The notes under the pieces are model-generated. The model was given only the letters and a program-made list of their open reading frames with translations. It was not told where the DNA came from and did no database searches. A program made the translations under genes and the position numbers. A DNA stretch of 64,000 nucleotides from FEN-1297 sp963787005 (GTDB taxonomy: Bacteria > Bacteroidota > Ignavibacteria > Ignavibacteriales > Ignavibacteriaceae), in the NCBI GenBank assembly GCA_963787005.1, contig CAWBBX010000099.1, positions 1 to 64,000 on the forward strand, given 5' to 3'. This document shows positions 35,501 to 43,970 of the stretch, piece after piece. Numbering within the stretch: position 1 is the first letter of the stretch; every line of letters begins with the position of its first letter.

Positions 35501-36222
35501 ATTATATAGTCAAGCTGACCCTCAATGCTGTGCGGACTGCTGATTATCGGCATTCTGAGGAACTGGATAAGCGGAAGATTCTCCGGACCGATCGGAGTCT
35601 GTTCAATAAAAAACTTCTCCGAGTAATCAATCATTTTAAGATATTCGGTTTCCTGAGAAAGCTCGAAGTCGGTAAATAATTCTTTTAAGCGAAGTGCGGC
35701 GGGATTATTATTCTGAAGATAAAGCAGAATTAATTCTTCGACTATAATTTCTCTGTTCGACTTGTTTTCCGAATAACCTTTCTTATAATCTTCCGCAGAC
35801 ATTCTTCCCGCATAAACTTCCGGAGACGGGAACCGGCCGATAAATCCGTTCATCAGGCCTTCAAGATTATTATCTCCCATGTTTGAGCTTAAATACTTTA
35901 GCTCTTTCTCAAAAACTTTGGGATTTATTTCGTCTTCATAAAGTCTGATGAGGTAATGAAAAATTTCGTGCAGAAGTCCGAGCGCATTTATTTCACCCGC
36001 GGTAACCGTAGCGTTTTCTTCCCCGTTTTCTTTTCTTTTTTTATTGATCTGGGAAGCGACTTCGCGTGCTTTGGAGAAATCGGATATTATCAGGCTTCCG
36101 TATAGAGAATACAATGAAGAATTTATTTTGTATTTCTTCCTTGCTTCCCTGGAAACATGAAAATCGAGCTTTAGTTTGATTTTACCGGCCGGTAATTTTT
36201 TACCGCCTGAAATTATCTTCAT
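32512..36222 (-). CDS. Giant GH13 alpha-amylase family protein with N-terminal HEIFH domain
   Basis: This 1236-residue protein has no evident signal peptide. The GH13 barrel lies in the middle: region I DMVPNHTG (436-443), nucleophile D556 in IIRFDAAMT, acid/base E621 in LLLAEAFW, and a region IV-like NPDEE with D682 where NHD is usual. Residues 1-330 are an unusual helical domain with an HExxH motif, HEIFH (85-89), and a later acidic helix IVEELILLYL (about 160-169) that could supply a third zinc ligand. Residues about 860-1236 are helical, with a Lys-rich linker (KGKKKQTAKKDVKSSS). The catalytic residues indicate an active alpha-glucan hydrolase or transferase, probably cytoplasmic; substrate unknown. 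Confidence 0.85.
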   Translation of the reverse strand: MKIISGGKKLPAGKIKLKLDFHVSREARKKYKINSSLYSLYGSLIISDFSKAREVASQINKKRKENGEENATVTAGEINALGLLHEIFHYLIRLYEDEINPKVFEKELKYLSSNMGDNNLEGLMNGFIGRFPSPEVYAGRMSAEDYKKGYSENKSNREIIVEELILLYLQNNNPAALRLKELFTDFELSQETEYLKMIDYSEKFFIEQTPIGPENLPLIQFLRMPIISSPHSIEGQLDYIIKKWGVYIYEKFGKRLLSGKDLIAEDLKLFMQDAGGVKPTPPVPFYDSDYLNKLKAKLTAGGKLTKDEEAYYYSEIEKFTADTDWMPKVVMIAKNIFVWLDQLSKKYGRHIKTLDQIPDEELNMLAEWNFNSLWLIGLWERSSASRKIKQLTGNPEAAASAYSLYDYVVAAELGGESAFENLKHRAAQRGIKLASDMVPNHTGIFSRWVIDKPDYYIYADRPPFPGYTFNGPNLSDDDRVQVRIEDKYYSREDAAVVFERKDSHTGSVKYIYHGNDGTHMPWNDTAQLNLLNPETRESLIQTIMHVARKTPIIRFDAAMTLSKKHYQRLWFPQPGTGGAIPSRSDYAMSIQEFNNVMKEEFWREVVDRINTELPDTLLLAEAFWLMEGYFVRTLGMHRVYNSAFMHMLMKEENNKFRQLIKNTLEFNPEILKRYVNFMSNPDEETAVNQFGKGDKYFGVAVMMVTLPGLPMFAHGQVEGYSEKYGMEYKRAYYNEFPDEHLVNRHKAEIFPLMRKRRLFSQVAHFELYDFIDNYGNINENVFAFTNRSGDEKTLVLYNNSYNETKGTINYSAGRIRGNGSDITGAKLAESLNIKHDPQYFYVFTEQKTNLKFIFSGAEINDDGMFFGLDGYEFKVFTEIREIFDSHGIYKSLKDTLAGGGTYSIEEATQMLRLKPLHDSLWKLSEDCVINQLNEYLNGSLDNKDNIAELEVELNLISSSLNSILYEINKTGNFNIDRIKAVKEFLTETATLKDISELIEKKTALKSCPKWLTSAADDLKILKVKNKHDISLLLYVFLFGSVNLQIGNGPDIFADLMLDGVLAEIIKHRKLGGGDPQNINLLQFLSSAKRMRLFGSDLFDVEKPVKGKKKQTAKKDVKSSSDSTLITKLLDDKEIGNYLNVNEYEGVIYYSKEKFENLIDWLFSMYNLYEAGKQEIKPVKKGPKKESAGNLPRKFDDKKFLAGLRSSHKYFIELKAASDKSGYKIDLLKDLISGKKV

Positions 36223-36383
36223 ATTTACATTTCATTAATATTTCGAATATCAGTTGATTAAAAATAATATAATAAAACTTAAATGAAAATTTGAGAAAAC
36301 GAGCATTTTTACACATTTATTTGATGAATAAAGCCGATTTATGAGCCTTTTCACATTTTTTTCGTGATTTTAAGAAAATTTTA

Positions 36384-37124
36384 CTAGTGAAGATGAGCCG
36401 GGGTTTGCAAAATCCTGGAAAGGTATTCGGGGAACATTTGCTTCCACCTGTACCAACCATTATCGGCGTTTCCTTTAATATCAAGACGATGATCGATGTT
36501 CTTTTGACTCAGCACTGAGGAAATATTTTTGTTTTCACGTAGATCATCATCAAACTCACCCGTGCCGAAAAATATATCCATTTCTCTGAATTTTTCGATG
36601 TACCAGGGATCATTCAGTCCGGGAAGATAGTCGGGCGGATTGTTGAAATAGCAGTTGTCGTCGTAGTACCCGAAGATGTAAGGTTTGATGTCGAACGTGC
36701 CGCCCATTGAGATTATTGAGCAGATAAGATCGGGATGTTTAAACGCGAAGTTTGCTGCGTGGTAAGCTCCGAAGCCGCAGCCTGCAAGACATGCTTTTTC
36801 GCGCCCGGTTTCGTGCCGTGCGAAATTAAGAATATCATATAGTATCACGTTCTCATAACCTAAATACCTGCGGGCTCTTTCGGCGGGATGAATGTTGAAA
36901 TCGAACCAGCTGTCAGCATCGGCTGTATCGGGACAATAGATCTTTATCTGTCCCGATTCGATCTGCTCCGCAGCTGCGGCAATTAAACCGTTATCTTTAG
37001 CTTCGTAAAACCTGGCTTTTGCCGGGGGAAATAAGATTACGGGAAGTCCATCATGCCCGAATACGAGGAGCTCGAAATCCCGGTCTAGGTACTGAGCCCT
37101 CCATTTATGATATTCTTCCTTCAA
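36384..37124 (-). CDS. Esterase-fold (alpha/beta hydrolase) protein lacking catalytic Ser and His
   Basis: The sequence follows the PF00756-type esterase family. It has the nucleophile elbow position GCGFGAYHAANFAFKHPD, but the GxSxG serine is Gly (residue 117, codon GGC). The usual C-terminal HDWxxW is replaced by NGWYRW, so the catalytic His is absent too. The fold residues around the elbow, the strand DIFFGTGEFDD and the final helix are kept, as is normal length (246). It is probably a non-catalytic protein, perhaps ligand-binding. It lies 161 bases upstream of the GH13 gene on the same strand. Confidence 0.8.
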   Translation of the reverse strand: MKEEYHKWRAQYLDRDFELLVFGHDGLPVILFPPAKARFYEAKDNGLIAAAAEQIESGQIKIYCPDTADADSWFDFNIHPAERARRYLGYENVILYDILNFARHETGREKACLAGCGFGAYHAANFAFKHPDLICSIISMGGTFDIKPYIFGYYDDNCYFNNPPDYLPGLNDPWYIEKFREMDIFFGTGEFDDDLRENKNISSVLSQKNIDHRLDIKGNADNGWYRWKQMFPEYLSRILQTPAHLH

Positions 37125-37389
37125 GATATTATCCCGTATTTACAATGTTAATAGCGCTATTTTACGATTCAGCATCAAAAATTTCAGATTTCAAATATAT
37201 CAAATCCGTCTTTCATTTCAAGAATAATCCAATCGTACCCATGAATAATAATCGAAAAGAAATAATAATTATTGCGCCGTGCTTCAAAAATTGCAAAAAA
37301 CGAGAGGAAAAGAGGACATTTAACCTGCTAAGCGCATTGATATTATTTTCATATTAAGGTATTTTGAATGTCTAATTTTCTTAGGACCT

Positions 37390-39999
37390 ATGCAACAAAC
37401 TCCCTTAATGGCGCAGTACAGCAAGATTAAAGCATCGTATCCGGACACGATTCTTCTGTTTAGGATGGGTGACTTTTTTGAGACTTTTGAGGAAGACGCG
37501 AAAATCGCCGCAAAAGTACTTGGAATAACTCTGACCAAACGGGCAAGCGGCGCAGCTGAAGATGTTCCGCTTGCCGGCTTTCCGCATCACGCCATAGATA
37601 CTTATCTTCCTAAACTCGTTAGAGCGGGATACAGGGTGGCGGTATGCGAGCAGATAGAAAACCCGAAGTTCGCAAAGGGTATTGTGAAGAGAGACGTAAT
37701 CGAGGTAGTAACTCCAGGTGTCGCTTTCAGCGATAAGCTGCTGGATCATAAGAAAAATAATTACCTGATGGCATTTTGTATTAAGGATGATATTGCCGGA
37801 GTTTCATTCTGCGATATTTCTACCGGCGAGTTCTACGTTTATGAAGTCCCTGCTAAACTTGTGCGCGAGCAGATTGAAACAATATCTCCGGCGGAATTGC
37901 TCGTGCAAAAAAGAGACAAAGACAGATTCAATGAGATTATAAGAAGGGTTAATCCCGATATTAGGGTAACCAAGATGGACGACTGGATCTTCAACTTTGA
38001 GTACGCAAAGGATCTGCTGATAATGCAGTTCAAGACGGTTAACCTAAAAGGTTTCGGAATTGAGAACTTTACACCGGGAATAATAGCCTCCGGTGTTGTT
38101 TTAAACTACCTTCAGGAAACTCAGAAGGCGAACCTTTCTCATTTAAACAAAATATCGGCTTATAATCCTTCCGAGTATATGGCGCTCGATTTTTCCACGA
38201 AGAGAAACCTCGAGATAACGTTTTCCATGCAGGACGGCGGGCGCGAAGGCTCGCTTATAGAGATACTCGATAAGACCGAAACGGCGATGGGAGGGCGGCT
38301 GCTGAAAAAATGGATAACCGCGCCGCTCATCAAACTAGAGCTAATAAATAAACGCCTCGAAAGTGTAAATGAGCTTGTATTGAATAAAGCACTGCGCAGG
38401 AATATTATTGAAGAGCTTAAAGAAATAGGCGACCTCGAAAGACTGATTTCAAAAGTCTGCACGGGCCGGGCAAACCCGAGGGAAATTGTAGCGGTTAAGT
38501 CATCGCTTAAAAAAATACCCGCGATAAAACGATACCTTTCAAACACAAAAGTAGATACTCTCCGGCAGATAGGTGAAAATCTTTCTCCCGAGTTAAGCCT
38601 AGTTGAAAAGATAGAGAACGCTATTGTTGATTCTCCGCCTTTAAATCTTGCGGACGGCGGAGTGATAAAGAACGGTTTTAGTCCGGAACTGGATGATCTT
38701 CGTGATGTATCCATTAACGGTAAGGACTGGATTGCTAGGCTGCAGAAATCTGAGCGAGAAAAGACCGGCATCTCGTCGCTGAAGGTAAATTTCAACAAGG
38801 TGTTCGGCTATTACATCGAGGTAAGCCATACACATAAAGAGAAGGTGCCGGAGAATTACATCCGCAAACAGACCTTGGTGAATTCCGAGAGATTCATAAC
38901 TCCCGAGCTTAAAGACTACGAGGACAAAATTCTCAACGCGGAGGAAAAAACCTACGATCTCGAATCGCAGCTTTTCAACGAAGTAAGACTTATGGTGGCT
39001 GCCGAAGCAGAGAAGATCCAGGCGAACGCCAGGCTTATAGCAATGCTCGACTGTTTTATATCGTTCGCGGAATGTGCCGAGCAGTACAACTATGTTAAAC
39101 CGGAAGTTACCGAAGACGACTCGTTTGAAATAGAGGAAGGACGCCATCCTGTTGTTGAGAGAATTCTACCGCCCGGCGAAAAGTTTACATCCAACAACTG
39201 CCGTATGGATAACACAAGCGATCAGATAGTTATTTTAACCGGTCCCAACATGGCAGGTAAATCCGTTTATTTGAGGCAGGTAGGTTTAATTGTTCTGCTG
39301 GCGCAGATCGGCTCATTCGTTCCGGCGAAGAAAGCTAAGATCGGAATAGTTGACAGGATATTCACTAGGGTAGGCGCAAGTGACAACATAGCAGCCGGTG
39401 AAAGTACTTTCCTGGTAGAAATGCAGGAAGCCGCGAACATCATCAACAACGCGAGTTCAAAAAGTCTTATTCTTTTGGATGAAGTCGGGCGCGGCACAAG
39501 CACGTTTGACGGAATTTCCATCGCCTGGGCGATCACGGAGTATCTTCACGAAAATCCCGATGTGGCGGCCAAGACTCTCTTCGCCACTCATTATCACGAG
39601 CTCAATGAAATGGCCGAGATATTTCCGAGAATTAAAAATTACAAAGTAGAGGTAAGAGAGTACGACGATAAGGTTATCTTCCTCCATAAGGTAAGCCAGG
39701 GCCAGGCGGATCACAGTTACGGAATTCAGGTCGCGCAGATGGCCGGGCTGCCGGTGTTCGTTACCAACAGGGCGAAAGAAGTTCTGCAGAATCTCGAGAG
39801 CAAGGAGCTCACTCCTTACGAAGTACGTAAGGAAAAAATGAAGAAAATGCACAAGGATGAAAACCAGATCAGCTTATTTGAGATAAAAGACGATAAGCTG
39901 AGAGGGGAGATCAGCGGCATGGAGATCGATAATCTTACTCCAATTGAGGCGCTTAACAAACTGAACGAATTGAAGAAGAAGGTAATTGATGAGTCGTAA
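37390..39999 (+). CDS. mutS: DNA mismatch repair protein MutS
   Basis: MutS recognises mispairs and starts repair with MutL. The mismatch-binding domain has the conserved FxE-containing RMGDFFETFEEDA near residue 30. The ATPase has Walker A TGPNMAGKSVYLRQ, LVEMQEAANIINNA, LDEVGRGTSTFDGISIAWA and the histidine in TLFATHYHEL. At 869 residues it is full length, with the C-terminal LTPIEALNKLNELKKKV typical of MutS1. mutL is not nearby. The stop overlaps the next gene's start. Confidence 0.97.
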   Translation: MQQTPLMAQYSKIKASYPDTILLFRMGDFFETFEEDAKIAAKVLGITLTKRASGAAEDVPLAGFPHHAIDTYLPKLVRAGYRVAVCEQIENPKFAKGIVKRDVIEVVTPGVAFSDKLLDHKKNNYLMAFCIKDDIAGVSFCDISTGEFYVYEVPAKLVREQIETISPAELLVQKRDKDRFNEIIRRVNPDIRVTKMDDWIFNFEYAKDLLIMQFKTVNLKGFGIENFTPGIIASGVVLNYLQETQKANLSHLNKISAYNPSEYMALDFSTKRNLEITFSMQDGGREGSLIEILDKTETAMGGRLLKKWITAPLIKLELINKRLESVNELVLNKALRRNIIEELKEIGDLERLISKVCTGRANPREIVAVKSSLKKIPAIKRYLSNTKVDTLRQIGENLSPELSLVEKIENAIVDSPPLNLADGGVIKNGFSPELDDLRDVSINGKDWIARLQKSEREKTGISSLKVNFNKVFGYYIEVSHTHKEKVPENYIRKQTLVNSERFITPELKDYEDKILNAEEKTYDLESQLFNEVRLMVAAEAEKIQANARLIAMLDCFISFAECAEQYNYVKPEVTEDDSFEIEEGRHPVVERILPPGEKFTSNNCRMDNTSDQIVILTGPNMAGKSVYLRQVGLIVLLAQIGSFVPAKKAKIGIVDRIFTRVGASDNIAAGESTFLVEMQEAANIINNASSKSLILLDEVGRGTSTFDGISIAWAITEYLHENPDVAAKTLFATHYHELNEMAEIFPRIKNYKVEVREYDDKVIFLHKVSQGQADHSYGIQVAQMAGLPVFVTNRAKEVLQNLESKELTPYEVRKEKMKKMHKDENQISLFEIKDDKLRGEISGMEIDNLTPIEALNKLNELKKKVIDES

Positions 40000-40618
40000 A
40001 ATATTAAATAGCACTTTAATTCTTTCTTCGTTATTTTTGACCCTTCTATTGGGATCATGCGGAAAGAATTATACGCCCGAGCAAAAAAAGTACATAGCAT
40101 CTGTAGAAAAATTAAGGCAGGAGAAAAACGATGAGATGAAAGGGGATCCCGATTCGCCTTTTAACAGAGACCCGAAAGCACACTTTTCACCGCTTAAATA
40201 TTACGACGTAGATCCCGGATTCGTATTTCACAGCAGGCTCTTTTATTACGATCCTCAGGATACGGTTGAGATACTCGGCACCAAGGGAGAGACAAGGAAG
40301 ATAATAAGGTTCGGTTACGTTAAATTCGATTACAAAGATAAAGATTATAAGGTGAATGTTTACAAGGGAGGCACATCGGCCGGGAAAGAATATTATACGA
40401 TATGGTTTACCGATAAGACTACAGGCGGCCAAACTTACGGCGTCGGCAGGTATCTCGATTTCGATCTTAATCCCGATACTAATTTTGTCTACACGATAGA
40501 TTTTAACAAGGCATACAATCCTTACTGCGCGTACAGTGCAAATTACTCCTGCGCGGTGCCGACGAAAGAGGATCACATAGATCTTGCCGTGGAGGCGGGA
40601 GAAAAAAGTTTTCATTAA
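39989..40618 (+). CDS. DUF1684 lipoprotein
   Basis: ATG 39989 overlaps the mutS stop. The leader ends in a clear lipobox, LLLGSC, so this is a lipoprotein. The body matches DUF1684: DEMKGDPDSPFN, YYDVDPGFVF, then the C-terminal YGVGRYLDF, VYTIDFNKAYNPYCAYSANY and PTKEDHIDLAVEAGEK. The Asn-Pro-tyr-cys/Cys-pro pattern near the end is the hallmark of the family. Function is unknown. Confidence 0.9.
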   Translation: MSRKILNSTLILSSLFLTLLLGSCGKNYTPEQKKYIASVEKLRQEKNDEMKGDPDSPFNRDPKAHFSPLKYYDVDPGFVFHSRLFYYDPQDTVEILGTKGETRKIIRFGYVKFDYKDKDYKVNVYKGGTSAGKEYYTIWFTDKTTGGQTYGVGRYLDFDLNPDTNFVYTIDFNKAYNPYCAYSANYSCAVPTKEDHIDLAVEAGEKSFH

Positions 40619-40639
40619 TTATTATTAACGGAGAGAAAT

Positions 40640-41653
40640 GTGGTAATAGTATTAGAAAAAAACGCATCCGATAAACAAATAGAGAACGTGATAAAGCATT
40701 TGGAGGATTTCGGTTTTGCGGTGCATAAATCGACGGGGGTCGAGCAGATAGTACTCGGTGCGATCGGCGTAAAACCCGACTTCGATACGAGAAAGGTGAA
40801 GATACTCGACGGTGTGGCGGAAGTGTACAGGATTACCGAGCCTTTCAAACTGGCAAGCAGAAGCTTTCAGAAAGATAATACCGAGATAAAGATAAAGGAT
40901 GTAGTCATCGGCGGGAACGAGGTTATAATGATGGCCGGACCTTGTTCCGTTGAGAACGAAGATCAGATCTTTACTATTGCCGAAATTGTTTCTAAAGCCG
41001 GCGCCAAAATTTTAAGAGGCGGCGCATTTAAGCCTCGTACTTCGCCGTATTCTTTCCAGGGATTGGGCGAAGAAGGATTGAAGCTTCTCAGGAAAGCCGG
41101 CGATAAATACAACATGCTGGTAATAACCGAGGTGATGGAACCTGCGCAGATTGACTTAATAAACGAATATACGGATATATTCCAGGTCGGCGCCCGCAAC
41201 ATGCAGAACTTCTCTTTGCTTAGGGAACTCGGCAAAACCACCAAGCCTATTATGCTGAAGAGAGGTTTAGCCGCCACGGTAGAGGACTGGCTTATGTCGG
41301 CCGAATATATCTTATCGAGCGGCAACCGAGAGGTAATGCTGTGCGAGAGGGGAATAAGAACTTTCGAGACGTACACCAGGAACACGTTCGATCTGTCGGC
41401 AATCCCTGTCGTTCATAATAGAAGCCATCTGCCGGTTATTGCCGATCCCTCGCACGCAACCGGTTTAAGGGACAAGGTGCTTCCGATGGCCAGAGCGGCA
41501 GTAGCCGCCGGAACCGACGGTCTGATGGTTGAGGTTCATAACGATCCCGAGAAGGCGCTGTCCGACGGTCCCCAGGCGCTTCTGCCCGACCAGTTTGCCG
41601 AGCTTATGCAGCAGGTAAAATTGATTGCTGATGTTATCGGCAGAACAATGTGA
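40640..41653 (+). CDS. aroF: 3-deoxy-7-phosphoheptulonate (DAHP) synthase, type I-beta
   Basis: This enzyme condenses phosphoenolpyruvate with erythrose-4-phosphate, the first step of the shikimate pathway. GTG 40640 follows GGAGAG. Residues 1-70 form the ferredoxin-like regulatory domain found in feedback-inhibited type I-beta enzymes (VIVLEKNASDKQIENVIKHL). The barrel follows with MMAGPCSVEN, LRGGAFKPRTSPYSFQG, GARNMQNFSLL, MLKRG and LPVIADPSHATG. At 337 residues it is full length. It precedes tyrA, in line with aromatic amino acid synthesis. Confidence 0.95.
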   Translation: MVIVLEKNASDKQIENVIKHLEDFGFAVHKSTGVEQIVLGAIGVKPDFDTRKVKILDGVAEVYRITEPFKLASRSFQKDNTEIKIKDVVIGGNEVIMMAGPCSVENEDQIFTIAEIVSKAGAKILRGGAFKPRTSPYSFQGLGEEGLKLLRKAGDKYNMLVITEVMEPAQIDLINEYTDIFQVGARNMQNFSLLRELGKTTKPIMLKRGLAATVEDWLMSAEYILSSGNREVMLCERGIRTFETYTRNTFDLSAIPVVHNRSHLPVIADPSHATGLRDKVLPMARAAVAAGTDGLMVEVHNDPEKALSDGPQALLPDQFAELMQQVKLIADVIGRTM

Positions 41654-41678
41654 CTCCGGTTCTTCCGCCGGACGACTT

Positions 41679-41702
41679 ATGAGTATACGCACTTCTCATT
41701 AA
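41679..41702 (+). other. Possible short leader ORF (7 codons) before tyrA
   Basis: ATG AGT ATA CGC ACT TCT CAT TAA overlaps the 5' arm of the hairpin below. It has no Tyr, Phe or Trp codons, so classical aromatic attenuation is unlikely. It is listed only because of its position. Confidence 0.2.
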
Positions 41703-41738
41703 TTTGATTTTTATTAATTGAGAGGTGCAATTTTTTTT
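41689..41738 (+). terminator. Terminator or attenuator between DAHP synthase and prephenate dehydrogenase genes
   Basis: GCACTTCTCATTAAT (from 41689) pairs with ATTAATTGAGAGGTGC (to 41728), with one bulge and one G-T pair, followed by AA and eight T residues. It ends only 26 bases before the tyrA start. Confidence 0.75.
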
Positions 41739-41764
41739 AACAACCATATTCATCGAAATTAATA

Positions 41765-42844
41765 TTGAAGAAGACTGAGATTTCCATAATCGGATTGGGA
41801 TTGATCGGCGGATCGATCGCTAAATCGTTAAAGAGTAAAAACGCGCCGTACGTTATAAAAGGATTCGACAAGAAGAACGTATTAAAAAAAGTCTTAAAGG
41901 ACGGATTTATAGACCAAGCGCTTTCCGAGGCGGAAGACGCAGCCGGATCAGATTTTATTTTTCTCTGCCTGCCCACGGAACTATCTCTTAGTACATTCGG
42001 AAAGCTTGCGCAGAACATGAATAGGGGAGCGGTAATTACCGACGTTTGCGGCGTCAAAGGTATATTCGAGGAAAAGTGGAGCCTGCTAAAAAGCAAAGGT
42101 GATTATATCGGCGGTCATCCCATGACCGGAAAAGAGGCCGGCGGATACGAGAACTCCGATCCGCTGCTATTTGAGAACGCTGTATACGTCGTTTCCGAAA
42201 AAGCTAAGAACGTCAAGAACATTCAAGGTTATCTCAAAATAATTGAATTCCTCGGTGCAAGACCCAGATTTCTCGATCCGTTTCTCCACGATAAAGTGAT
42301 CGCTTCGGTGAGCCACATGCCGCAGCTTTTGGCTGTAGCTCTGGTAAATGCCTCTTCGGAACAAAAGGACAACGTTAACTATCTTGATTTCGCGGCCGGC
42401 GGCTTCAGGGATATGACAAGAATTGCGTCAAGCGATTTTGAAATGTGGAAATCTATTTTCAAGCTTAACCGCGAAGAGATCATAACCGCGATCGAAAAGA
42501 TCCACAAGAACCTGAACAACATTGAAGGATACCTCGAGTGTGACGACATCGATCGCCTGGAGGAAATGTTCAACAATGCCGGCAGACGCCGCGACGAGAT
42601 CCCCAAGAACATGAAGGGCTTTATATATCCTCTTGCCGATGTTTTTGTATATGTTAAGGATGAACCCGGCGTGCTAAGCAAGCTAACCACGCTGCTCTAT
42701 AATAACGATGTCAATATCAAGGATATGGAGCTCTTAAAGATAAGAGAAGGCAGGGGCGGAACGTTTCGACTATCGTTCGAAAACAGAAGGATCGCCGATA
42801 AAGCGAAAAAATTAATCGAAGAATCCGGCTTCGCGACAAAATAA
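41765..42844 (+). CDS. tyrA: Prephenate dehydrogenase with ACT domain
   Basis: This enzyme oxidatively decarboxylates prephenate to 4-hydroxyphenylpyruvate in tyrosine synthesis. A TTG start gives KKTEISIIGLGLIGGSIAKSL, the NAD loop. GGHPMTGKEAGGYENSDPLLF holds the catalytic His, then VSHMPQLLAVAL. The C-terminal about 70 residues are an ACT regulatory domain (ADVFVYVKDEPGVLSKLTTL), which usually binds tyrosine for feedback control. There is no ATG start and no good ribosome site close by. It converges on the CDF gene with one base between stops. Confidence 0.92.
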   Translation: MKKTEISIIGLGLIGGSIAKSLKSKNAPYVIKGFDKKNVLKKVLKDGFIDQALSEAEDAAGSDFIFLCLPTELSLSTFGKLAQNMNRGAVITDVCGVKGIFEEKWSLLKSKGDYIGGHPMTGKEAGGYENSDPLLFENAVYVVSEKAKNVKNIQGYLKIIEFLGARPRFLDPFLHDKVIASVSHMPQLLAVALVNASSEQKDNVNYLDFAAGGFRDMTRIASSDFEMWKSIFKLNREEIITAIEKIHKNLNNIEGYLECDDIDRLEEMFNNAGRRRDEIPKNMKGFIYPLADVFVYVKDEPGVLSKLTTLLYNNDVNIKDMELLKIREGRGGTFRLSFENRRIADKAKKLIEESGFATK

Positions 42845-42845
42845 A

Positions 42846-43772
42846 TTAATTCCCCGCCTCGGATTTCCCCTCAATATTTAAGACTTTATTCTGCTCACCG
42901 GTGAGATCGGCTTCAAGCTGGAACGTAGGGTGGTTGATACCGAATTTATTTTTAAGCTCTTTTTCGATTCTATCCATTATTAAATAGCCTTTGCTGATAA
43001 GCTGATCTTCAACTACTATATGCGCAGAAAGCGCTATGAAATTCGAAGAGATTGACCAGATGTGCATATGATGAACAGTTTTAACCTCGGGGAAGGATGC
43101 AACAAATTTCGTAACCTCTTCGAGATCGATATTCTTCGGAGTACCTTCATTTAATATGTTAACCGTCTCCAGAACTACATCCCAGCCACTTTTTATGATG
43201 AATAATCCAATTACGATTGAAAACGCAGGGTCGAGAAAATACCAGTTGAAATAATAGATCAATATTCCCGCGACAACAACCATCAGAGAGTTAAGTGAGT
43301 CGAAGAATAGGTGAAGATATGCCGCCTTCGCATTTAAATTTTCTTTAGAATTCTTGTGAAGCAGAAATGTTGAAATTGCGTTTGCGAAGAAACTTATAGA
43401 AGCCACAATAATTACCCATAAGGCTGCAACCGGTTCCGGATTAACAAAGCGTCCTACCGCTTCGTAAATAATATAGACGCCGATTATCACGAGGACGGAG
43501 GAATTTATAAAAGCCACGATTATCTCGGCGCGCATATAGCCGAACGACTTGCCCGGCGTTGCCTTACGCAGAGATATTTTCTCCGCGGCCAAACTCAATA
43601 TTAGTGAAAGCAGGTCGCCGAAATTGTGCAGCGCGTCGGAAATCAAAGCGAGGCTATTGCTGAAAATTCCCGCTATCAATTCTCCCGCTACGATTATGGA
43701 ATTTAAAAAGATCGAGATTATTAGATTTTTCCGAATTGTTCCGCCGGGATTATTGTGACCGTGTGAATGCAT
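42846..43772 (-). CDS. Cation diffusion facilitator (CzcD-like) metal exporter
   Basis: This six-helix membrane protein exchanges Zn2+, Co2+ or Cd2+ for protons. The metal-site residues HxxxD appear in SDALHNFGDLLSL (helix II) and HLFFDSLNSL (helix V), the pattern of zinc-transporting members. A histidine-containing N-terminus (HSHGHNN) and a C-terminal cytoplasmic domain (EVKTVHHMHIWSISSNFIAL) follow the family. At 308 residues it is full length. Confidence 0.94.
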   Translation of the reverse strand: MHSHGHNNPGGTIRKNLIISIFLNSIIVAGELIAGIFSNSLALISDALHNFGDLLSLILSLAAEKISLRKATPGKSFGYMRAEIIVAFINSSVLVIIGVYIIYEAVGRFVNPEPVAALWVIIVASISFFANAISTFLLHKNSKENLNAKAAYLHLFFDSLNSLMVVVAGILIYYFNWYFLDPAFSIVIGLFIIKSGWDVVLETVNILNEGTPKNIDLEEVTKFVASFPEVKTVHHMHIWSISSNFIALSAHIVVEDQLISKGYLIMDRIEKELKNKFGINHPTFQLEADLTGEQNKVLNIEGKSEAGN

Positions 43773-43970
43773 TATTCCATGAAATTTATGTTAGAATATT
43801 AATACAATTTAAAAATTTATATTGTTAAGTAAAATCCGGAAATCAACGAGAGATAAATGCTGCGAGAATGTATAGTTTTATGAATTTTTCTTCTCGCGAA
43901 ATAATCTTAAATTTAAAATTAAAAAAAAATCAATTCGAACCGTAAAAATCGAAATCATCCGGCGCATCTT

